53,177 nt of DNA from Streptomyces sp. LUP30 (lineage in GTDB: Bacteria > Actinomycetota > Actinomycetes > Streptomycetales > Streptomycetaceae): positions 103,057 to 156,233 of the forward strand of contig NZ_MJAJ01000013.1 of the NCBI RefSeq assembly GCF_001746365.1, written 5' to 3'. Below the pieces are notes generated by a model. The model worked only from the letters and a program-made list of their open reading frames with translations. It made no database searches and was not told the origin of the DNA. The translations under genes and the position numbers were made by a program. This document shows positions 47,425-53,177 of this stretch, one piece after another; the first letter of the stretch is position 1; each line of letters starts with the position of its first letter.

Positions 47425-47593
47425 AGCTACCTACCAGCCCTCTCCGTCGGTCCCGACCGGCACACGTGTGCGGTCGGAGGCTGCCGTCCGGGCTTACCGT
47501 ACCCGGACGGAGCTGTGTGACCTGGCCGAGCTCGTCACCCGATACAGGACCGGTATCGCAACGTGCACCGATGTGTAGGGGACGTGATCGGGG

Positions 47594-49063
47594 TCACTTC
47601 TTGCTGTCGATGACTGCCTTCATCACGTCCCTTGCGATCGGGCCGGCGAGGCCGCCTCCGGTGATGTCCCCGCGGTCCGCCGCGCCGTCCTCGACGACGA
47701 CGGCGACGGCGACCGGCGCGCTGCCGTCGGACAGCTTGGCGTAGGAGATGAACCAGGCGTACGGCTTCTCGCTGTTGTTGAGGCCGTGCTGGGCGGTGCC
47801 GGTCTTGCCGCCGACCTTGGCGCCGTCGATCTTGGCCTTGCCGCCGGTGCCCTGCGGGTCGTTGACGACGGTCTCCATCATTTCCTGGAGGGCCTGGGCG
47901 GTCTTCGAGGAGACGGGCTGGGAGAGCTGCTGCGGCTGGGTCGTCTCCAGGGTGTCCAGGTTGGGGGCCTTGAGCTGGTCGACCATGTACGGCTTCATCA
48001 GCTTGCCGTCGTTGGCGACCGCGGAGGCGACCATGGCCATCTGGAGCGGGGTGGCGCGGTTGGAGCCCTGTCCGATGCCGTCGAGGGCGTTCTGCGGCCG
48101 GTTGTCCTTGGGGAAGATGGACTCGGCGGCGCGCACCGGGGTGTCCAGTTCGGCTTCGTTGAAGCCGAACTTCTCCGCCTGGTCGATCATCTTCTCGTTG
48201 CCGACGTTGTCGGCCATCTTCGCGAAGACGGTGTTGCACGACACCATGAGGGCGTAGCGCAGGGTGGCGTTCTCACAGTTGCCGTGCTCGTTGGTGAGCT
48301 TGCTGGAGGACTGCGGCAGGGGGAACGGGTCCGGGGTGGCGGTCTTGGTGTCGACGCCGGAGACGGCGCCGTTCTCCAGCGCGGCGGCGGCGGTGACGAC
48401 CTTGAACGTGGAGCCCGGGGGGTAGGTCTCGCGCAGCGCGCGGTTGAGCATCGGGTCGTCGGGGTCGTTCTTCTTCTGGACCTTGCCCCAGGCCTGGGCG
48501 TCCGCGTCGGAGGACCCGGCGAATTTGGAGGGGTCGTAGGAGGGTGTGGAAACCAGGGCCAGGATCTTGCCGGTGGACGGCTCGATCGCGGCGACCGCGC
48601 CCTTCTTGTCGCCGAGTCCTTGGTAGGCGGCCTTCTGGGCGGCGGCGTTCAGGGTGGTGACGACGCTGCCGCCCTCTTTCTCCTTGCCCGTGATCATGTC
48701 GAGGGTGTTGCGGAAGAACAGCCGGTCGTCGTTGCCGCTGAGGATGCCGTCCTCCAGCCGCTCCAGCTGGTTGGCGCCGAAGGCCTGCGAGGAGTAGCCG
48801 GTGACCGGCGCCCACATCGCTCCGTTGGACCAGGTGCGCTTGTACTTGTAGTCGCCGGTGGTCTCGACCGAGCCCGTGATGGCTTTGCCGTCGACGATGA
48901 TGTCGCCGCGCGGGGTGGAGTAGCGCGTGATGTTGACGCGGCGGTTCTTGGTGTCGCTGGCGAGGCTGTCGGCTTTGACGTACTGCAGGTAGTTGTCGCG
49001 CAGCAGCAGGGTCAGGACCAGGAGGCCGCAGAAGATCGCGATCCGGCGCAGGGGCTTGTTCAT
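47594..49063 (-). CDS. pbpA: Class B penicillin-binding protein (transpeptidase)
   Basis: 489 residues from ATG 49063, overlapping the ftsW stop. N-terminal membrane helix (IAIFCGLLVLTLLLRDNYLQ), a PBP dimerisation-type domain, then the transpeptidase: Ser218 in PPGSTFKVV (SxxK), SCN in ALMVSCNTVFAKM (SxN), and KTGTAQHG. Equivalent to PbpA (Rv0016c) of M. tuberculosis in sequence type and operon position. It crosslinks peptidoglycan made by the neighbouring SEDS protein. 169 bp separate its stop from the pknB start. Confidence 0.95.
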   Translation of the reverse strand: MNKPLRRIAIFCGLLVLTLLLRDNYLQYVKADSLASDTKNRRVNITRYSTPRGDIIVDGKAITGSVETTGDYKYKRTWSNGAMWAPVTGYSSQAFGANQLERLEDGILSGNDDRLFFRNTLDMITGKEKEGGSVVTTLNAAAQKAAYQGLGDKKGAVAAIEPSTGKILALVSTPSYDPSKFAGSSDADAQAWGKVQKKNDPDDPMLNRALRETYPPGSTFKVVTAAAALENGAVSGVDTKTATPDPFPLPQSSSKLTNEHGNCENATLRYALMVSCNTVFAKMADNVGNEKMIDQAEKFGFNEAELDTPVRAAESIFPKDNRPQNALDGIGQGSNRATPLQMAMVASAVANDGKLMKPYMVDQLKAPNLDTLETTQPQQLSQPVSSKTAQALQEMMETVVNDPQGTGGKAKIDGAKVGGKTGTAQHGLNNSEKPYAWFISYAKLSDGSAPVAVAVVVEDGAADRGDITGGGLAGPIARDVMKAVIDSKK

Positions 49064-50502
49064 GACGGGCGGACCACCTGGGTCATCTCGGCGTCGGGGT
49101 TGGAGGCGGGTGCGGGCGCCGGGCGGCGCGCGGTGTCGCTGATTCTGATCAGGATGCCGATCAGGGCCCAGTTGGCGATGACGGAGGAGCCGCCGTAGGC
49201 GAGGAAGGGCATCGTCATGCCGGTGAGCGGGATGAGGCCCATCACGCCGCCGGCGACGACGAAGACCTGGAGGGCGAAGGCGCCGGAGAGGCCGATCGCG
49301 AGCAGCTTGCCGAAGGGGTCGCGGGCGGCGAGGGCGGTGCGTACGCCGCGTTCGGCGATCAGGCCGTACAGGAGGAGGAGCGCCATGATGCCGGCGAGGC
49401 CGAGTTCCTCGCCGAAGGTGGCGAGGATGAAGTCGGAGTTGGCGGCGAACCGGATCAGCTCGGAGTGGCCCTGGCCCCAGCCGGTGCCCAGCGTGCCGCC
49501 GGAGCCGAACGCCCAGAGTGCCTGCATGGCCTGCTCGGAGTGGATGCCGGGGGCGCCGGACTGGCTGAGCTTGTACTCGCGCATCGGGTCGAGCCATGCC
49601 TGCACGCGCTGTTGGACGTGGCTCTCGAAGCTGGCCACGCCGACCGCGCCGGCCGCGGACATCAGCAGGCCGAAGACGATCCAGCTGGTCCGCTCGGTGG
49701 CGACGTACAGCATGATGACGAACATTCCGAAGAACAGCAGCGAGGTGCCGAGGTCCGTCTCGAAGACGAGGATGAGGATCGAGATGAGCCAGACCACGAT
49801 GATCGGGCCGAGGTCGCGGCCGCGCGGGAGGTAGAGGCCGAGGACGCGGCGGCTGGCGAGGGCGAGCGCGTCGCGCTTCACCATCAGGTAGCCGGCGAAG
49901 AAGATCGCGAGCACGATCTTGGCGAACTCGCCGGGCTGGATGGAGAAACCGGCGACGGAGATCCAGATCTTCGCGCCGTAGATGTTCTGGCCGAGGCCCG
50001 GGACGAGGGGGAGCAGCAGCAGAAGGACGGCGCCGACCATGGAGATGTAGGTGTAGCGCTGCAGGACGCGGTGGTCCTTGAGGAAGATCAGCACCACGAC
50101 GAACAGGGCGATGCCCAGGGCTGTGTAGAGCAGTTGCCGTGGTGCGGCGGTGCCGGCCTGGTGGATCTGCTTCAGCAGCTTGGACTGGTCGAGTCGCCAG
50201 ATGGCGACCAGTCCGAGGCCGTTGAGGAGGGTGGCCACCGGCAGCAGCAGCGGGTCGGCGTACGGCGCGAACTTGCGGACGGCGAGGTGGGCGACGCCGG
50301 CCAGCAGTCCGAGGCCCAGGCCGTAGCTCAGGAGGCCGGACGGCACCTGCTCGTTGATGGCCAGGCCCACGTTGGCGTAGGCGAAGACCGGGATCACGAC
50401 GGCGAACACGAGCAGTGCGAGCTCGGTGTTGCGTCGGCTCGGTGTGCCGATCGAGCCGATCGTGGACGTGTGGTGCGTCGGCGAGTTGGTAGTACTGCTC
50501 AT
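49060..50502 (-). CDS. SEDS family peptidoglycan glycosyltransferase (FtsW/RodA/SpoVE)
   Basis: 480 residues. About 12 membrane segments; SEDS hallmarks include AKIWISVAGFSIQPGEFAKI, VFETDLGTSLLFFGMFVIML, MQALWAFGSGGTLGTGWGQG (GGxxGxGxxxG) and PLTGMTMPFLAYGGSSVIAN. SEDS proteins polymerise lipid II and act with a class B PBP, here the coupled downstream gene. FtsW and RodA cannot be separated with confidence by eye; gene order equals rodA (Rv0017c) of M. tuberculosis. The ribosome site is weak (GAGAGG 12 bp upstream). Confidence 0.94.
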   Translation of the reverse strand: MSSTTNSPTHHTSTIGSIGTPSRRNTELALLVFAVVIPVFAYANVGLAINEQVPSGLLSYGLGLGLLAGVAHLAVRKFAPYADPLLLPVATLLNGLGLVAIWRLDQSKLLKQIHQAGTAAPRQLLYTALGIALFVVVLIFLKDHRVLQRYTYISMVGAVLLLLLPLVPGLGQNIYGAKIWISVAGFSIQPGEFAKIVLAIFFAGYLMVKRDALALASRRVLGLYLPRGRDLGPIIVVWLISILILVFETDLGTSLLFFGMFVIMLYVATERTSWIVFGLLMSAAGAVGVASFESHVQQRVQAWLDPMREYKLSQSGAPGIHSEQAMQALWAFGSGGTLGTGWGQGHSELIRFAANSDFILATFGEELGLAGIMALLLLYGLIAERGVRTALAARDPFGKLLAIGLSGAFALQVFVVAGGVMGLIPLTGMTMPFLAYGGSSVIANWALIGILIRISDTARRPAPAPASNPDAEMTQVVRPS

Positions 50503-50529
50503 CGTGTGACGGGGCCTCTCACGGCTTGC

Positions 50530-52101
50530 CTACTGCTCACCGCACCGCGAGACGACCTTCTGCTCCTCCTCCGACAGGCTCGGGCCGGGGGTGGGAGTGG
50601 GGGTCGCGGGTGTGGTCGGGGACGCGGTTGCCGAGGGGCTCGGCGATGCCTTGGACGTGAGGGAGACGGGGGTGGTTCCCGTGGTGGCGGCCGCCTGGCC
50701 CTCACCGGTCTTCGAGCCGGTCTTGGAACTGGTCGTGGAACCGGTCTTCGAGCCGGTCTTGGAGCCGGTGGCGCCCGCGGCGGCGGAACCGGCCTGCTTC
50801 TTGCAGGCGGAGGCCTGGACGGCCAGCTCGTCGATCTTCTTCCGGGCGGTGGACAGGTCGCCCTCGGCGATCGTGGCCTCCACCAGTTTGCGCTGGTACT
50901 CCGGGAGGTACTTGAGTTCGATCTCGGGGTGGTCTTTCTCCACCTTCGACAACGACACCCACGCCAGGTCCTGGCTGATGCCGCGGTACAGCGCGACGTG
51001 CTCGCTCTTGGTGCCGACGTAGTACTGCGTCTGGGTCCAGCGATAGCCGCCGTACAGTCCGCCGGCGATGACCGCGAGTGCGAGGACGCTGTAGAAGGAT
51101 CTCTTCAGCCACCTGCGGCCCTTGCGGGGCTTGACGAAGTCGTCGTCGGTGTAGTCGCCGAAGCCGTCGGTGGGGATGAAGCCGGTGATGTCGCCGCCGG
51201 AGCCGGGCGGGCCGAACTCGCCGCCTCCGCCGTGCCCGTGCTGTCGGCGGCCGAGGCCCGAGGCGCGGCCGGCCGGGGTCTGCATGATGCCGTTGTCGTG
51301 TTGCTGGAGCTGGTTCTCGGCGACGGCGCCGACCACGACCGGGGTGTCGGACAGCTGTCCGGCGAGGGTGTCTCCGGTGTCCAGGTCGAGGACGTCGGCG
51401 ACGATCACGGTGATGTTGTCGGGGCCGCCGCCGCGCAGGGCGAGCTGGATGAGCTCCTGCACGGTCTCCTGGGGGCCCTGGTAGCTGGCGAGGGTGTCCT
51501 CGAGCGTCTGGTGGGAGACGACGCCGGACAGGCCGTCGGAGCAGATCAGGTAGCGGTCGCCGGCTCGGACCTCGCGGATCGACAGGTCCGGTTCGACGTG
51601 TTCGCCGCTGCCCAACGCCCGCATCAGCAGGGATCGTTGGGGGTGGGTGGTGGCCTCTTCCTCGGTGATGCGGCCTTCGTCGACCAGGCGCTGCACCCAG
51701 GTGTGGTCCTGGGTGATCTGGGTGAGGACGCCGTCGCGCAGCAGGTACGCGCGCGAGTCGCCGACGTGTACGAGGCCGAGGCGCTGGCCCGTCCACAGCA
51801 GGGCGGTCAGGGTCGTCCCCATGCCTTCGAGCTGGGGGTCCTCTTCGACCAGGGCGCGCAGCTGGTCGTTGGCGCGCTGGACGGCGGTGCCGAGCGAGGT
51901 GAGGACGTCGGAGCCGGGGACGTCGTCGTCGAGGGCGACGATGGTGGAGATGGCCTCGGAGGAGGCGACCTCGCCGGCGGCGGCGCCGCCCATGCCGTCG
52001 GCGATGGCGAGCAGGCGCGGGCCGGCGTAACCGGAGTCCTCGTTGCCCTCCCGGATCATGCCTTTGTGCGATCCGGCGGCGAAGCGCAGTGACAGACTCA
52101 T
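50530..52101 (-). CDS. pstP: PP2C-type Ser/Thr protein phosphatase, membrane anchored
   Basis: 523 residues from ATG 52101 (MSLSLRFAAGSHKGMIREGN); an upstream GTG at 52158 is possible. PP2C motifs are EGNEDSGY, AIADGMGGAAAGEV, VHVGDSRAYLLRDG, CSDGLSGVV and RGGGPDNITVIVADV, with the metal-binding Asp residues present. A Gly-rich linker, a membrane helix (SFYSVLALAVIAGGLYGGY) and an extracellular ~170-residue helical domain follow, ending in repeated GSKTG/SSKTG units and a Ser/Pro/Thr tail. It dephosphorylates PknB and its targets (PstP in mycobacteria). ftsW/rodA follows after 27 bp. Confidence 0.95.
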   Translation of the reverse strand: MSLSLRFAAGSHKGMIREGNEDSGYAGPRLLAIADGMGGAAAGEVASSEAISTIVALDDDVPGSDVLTSLGTAVQRANDQLRALVEEDPQLEGMGTTLTALLWTGQRLGLVHVGDSRAYLLRDGVLTQITQDHTWVQRLVDEGRITEEEATTHPQRSLLMRALGSGEHVEPDLSIREVRAGDRYLICSDGLSGVVSHQTLEDTLASYQGPQETVQELIQLALRGGGPDNITVIVADVLDLDTGDTLAGQLSDTPVVVGAVAENQLQQHDNGIMQTPAGRASGLGRRQHGHGGGGEFGPPGSGGDITGFIPTDGFGDYTDDDFVKPRKGRRWLKRSFYSVLALAVIAGGLYGGYRWTQTQYYVGTKSEHVALYRGISQDLAWVSLSKVEKDHPEIELKYLPEYQRKLVEATIAEGDLSTARKKIDELAVQASACKKQAGSAAAGATGSKTGSKTGSTTSSKTGSKTGEGQAAATTGTTPVSLTSKASPSPSATASPTTPATPTPTPGPSLSEEEQKVVSRCGEQ

Positions 52102-52241
52102 GCGCACCTCGCCCGTCGGCCCCGGGTACAGCCGGTCGTGTCGAGCCACACTGCCCACCCTCCGGTCGGGAGCACACCGGGGCCCTGGGTGCCGGCCGCC
52201 GCCGCGTGCTCGCTCCGCTCGCGCTCACTCATGATGTAGCA

Positions 52242-52760
52242 CTACTTCCGAAGCTCGATGACGGTCTTGCCGATACGGATCGGCGCGCCCAGCGGGATCG
52301 GTGTGGGAGTCGTCAGTCGCGATCGGTCGAGATACGTGCCGTTGGTGGAGCCCAGGTCCTCGACGATCCACTGGCCGTCGCGGTCCGGGTAGATCCTGGC
52401 ATGGCGGCTGGAGGCGTAGTCGTCGTCCAGCACGATCGTGCTGTCGTGTGCCCGGCCCAGCGTGATGGTCTGGCCCTGGAGTGCGACGGTCGTGCCGGTG
52501 AGGGTGCCCTCGGACACCACCAGTTTGGTCGGTGCGTTGCGGCGCGTGCGGCCGGCGGCGGCCGGCTGCTGGCGCTGCTGCGGGGGCGCCTGCTGGCGCT
52601 GGGCCTGTTGCTGCGCCCGTCCCGCCTCCCGGCGCGAACCGCGCTGGGTGACACGCGTACCGAAGAGGTCGCTGCGGATGACCTGCACGGCCACGATCAC
52701 GAACAGCCACAGTACGGCCAGGAAACCCAGCCGCATGACCGTGAGGGTCAGCTCTGACAT
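52242..52760 (-). CDS. fhaB: FHA domain protein FhaB (FipA)
   Basis: 172 residues. N-terminal membrane helix (LGFLAVLWLFVIVAVQVIR), a Gln/Arg/Pro-rich linker (~residues 40-75), and a C-terminal FHA domain with LGRAHDSTIVLDD, SSRHARIY and DLGSTNGTYLDR, the phosphothreonine-binding residues. In M. tuberculosis the orthologue FipA is a PknA/PknB-linked FtsZ-interacting protein. It lies 10 bp after fhaA; 140 bp without a gene separate it from the phosphatase start. Confidence 0.93.
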   Translation of the reverse strand: MSELTLTVMRLGFLAVLWLFVIVAVQVIRSDLFGTRVTQRGSRREAGRAQQQAQRQQAPPQQRQQPAAAGRTRRNAPTKLVVSEGTLTGTTVALQGQTITLGRAHDSTIVLDDDYASSRHARIYPDRDGQWIVEDLGSTNGTYLDRSRLTTPTPIPLGAPIRIGKTVIELRK

Positions 52761-52770
52761 TGCCCCCGCT

Positions 52771-53177
52771 TCACCCTTCGGCTTGCCGGTAAATGATGGT
52801 GGTGCTGCCCACGACGATCCGCGAGCCGTCGCGGAGCGTAGCGCGGGTGGTGTGCTGCCCGTCCACCACGATGCCGTTGGTGGAGCCGAGATCCTGGATC
52901 GTCGAGGGCGAACCGGTCCGGATCTCGCAGTGCCGGCGTGAGACGCCGGGGTCGTCGATCCGCACGTCGGCCTCGGTGCTGCGGCCCAGCACGAGTGTCG
53001 CGCGGGAGATCTGGTGGCGGGTGCCGTTGATCTCGATCCAGTGGCGGGTGCGGGACCCGGGCTGCGGTGCGCCGGCCAGTCCTGCGCCCGCCGCGCCGGG
53101 GCGCTGGGCGCCGGCGGCGGGCGGGTAGCCGTAGCTTCCGGGGCGGGCGCCGGGGGCGCCGGGCGGTGGAGCGGACG
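52771..53177 (-). CDS. fhaA: FHA domain protein FhaA, C-terminal part (gene continues past the window)
   Basis: The minus-strand frame is open to the window edge, so the 5' part (normally an N-terminal DUF3662 domain and a long linker) is missing. What is visible is a Pro/Gly/Ala-rich linker with PGARPGSYGYPPAAG and a full FHA domain: RHWIEINGTRHQISRATLVL, GRSTEADVRIDDPGVSRRHC and DLGSTNGIVVDGQ. FhaA binds phosphothreonine and in mycobacteria is recruited by the MurJ pseudokinase after PknB phosphorylation. First gene visible of the fhaA-fhaB-pstP-ftsW/rodA-pbpA-pknB operon. Confidence 0.92.
   Translation of the reverse strand, partial: SAPPPGAPGARPGSYGYPPAAGAQRPGAAGAGLAGAPQPGSRTRHWIEINGTRHQISRATLVLGRSTEADVRIDDPGVSRRHCEIRTGSPSTIQDLGSTNGIVVDGQHTTRATLRDGSRIVVGSTTIIYRQAEG

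Noticed and set aside
50700..50775. 15-bp tandem repeats (CCGGTCTTGGAG-like) in the phosphatase gene
   Set aside because: They encode the GSKTG/SSKTG repeats of the extracellular tail; explained by protein repetition, not by a DNA element.
49465..52092. An 875-codon plus-strand frame opposite the PP2C and ftsW/rodA genes
   Set aside because: Shadow of two clear genes; composition is Gly/Asp/Val/Arg repeats without motifs.

Overview
The window is a stretch of Streptomyces (or very close actinomycete) chromosome centred on the replication origin. The evidence is very high GC, strong third-position GC bias, frequent GTG starts, a long dnaA-dnaN intergenic region packed with DnaA boxes, five parS centromere sites, and the conserved order rpmH/dnaA/oriC/dnaN/gnd/recF/dciA/gyrB/gyrA. 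It is a core region: no insertion sequence, prophage, CRISPR array or biosynthetic cluster was found. Nearly every gene can be assigned to a family.

Left arm (1-9.0 kb, + strand): the 3' end of a DUF6049 membrane protein, the lipid II flippase MurJ, a pseudokinase with an extracellular discoidin-like domain, ECF sigma factor SigM with its zinc-type anti-sigma factor, and trxB-trxA behind a textbook SigR promoter. The order matches the mycobacterial mviN-sigM-trx locus, except that the MurJ pseudokinase is a separate protein and no cwlM follows trxA. Next, on the minus strand (9.0-16.1 kb), come a GNAT acetyltransferase, parB, parA, rsmG, jag/khpB, yidC, yidD, rnpA and rpmH. Perfect parS sites lie at 6840, 8974, 10889 and 12016, with a 15/16 match at 12317; three of them lie inside coding sequence.

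Origin and replication block (16.1-29.4 kb): divergent rpmH/dnaA promoters with two DnaA boxes, dnaA, oriC (about 20 DnaA-box-like 9-mers, 18836-19408), dnaN, a short NAD-type gnd, recF, dciA, gyrB, gyrA and a DUF3566 membrane protein, then tRNA-Ile(GAT).

Envelope and signalling block (29.5-53.2 kb): an LAETG-type sortase substrate, small exported proteins, a secreted membrane-anchored protein overlapping convergently with a Ser/Thr kinase, an HTH regulator, tRNA-Ala(TGC), a DUF5324 protein, cyclophilin, a zinc-ribbon rhomboid protease, and CrgA. Divergent from crgA runs DUF881 - class E sortase - 53-aa membrane protein - pabA-type amidotransferase - sortase - sortase. An antirepressor-like/Mrr-nuclease fusion separates this from a minus-strand cell-wall operon: FhaA (partial), FhaB, PP2C phosphatase, FtsW/RodA, class B PBP and PASTA kinase PknB. 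PknB, its phosphatase, two FHA proteins, MurJ and the pseudokinase together form a plausible phospho-signalling circuit for peptidoglycan synthesis.

The items most worth a second look are the split MurJ/pseudokinase pair, the antirepressor-Mrr fusion, a DnaA-box cluster in a convergent intergenic region about 20 kb from oriC (39177-39398), parS sites encoding a recurrent VSRET peptide, and the sortase cluster with a possible substrate nearby.
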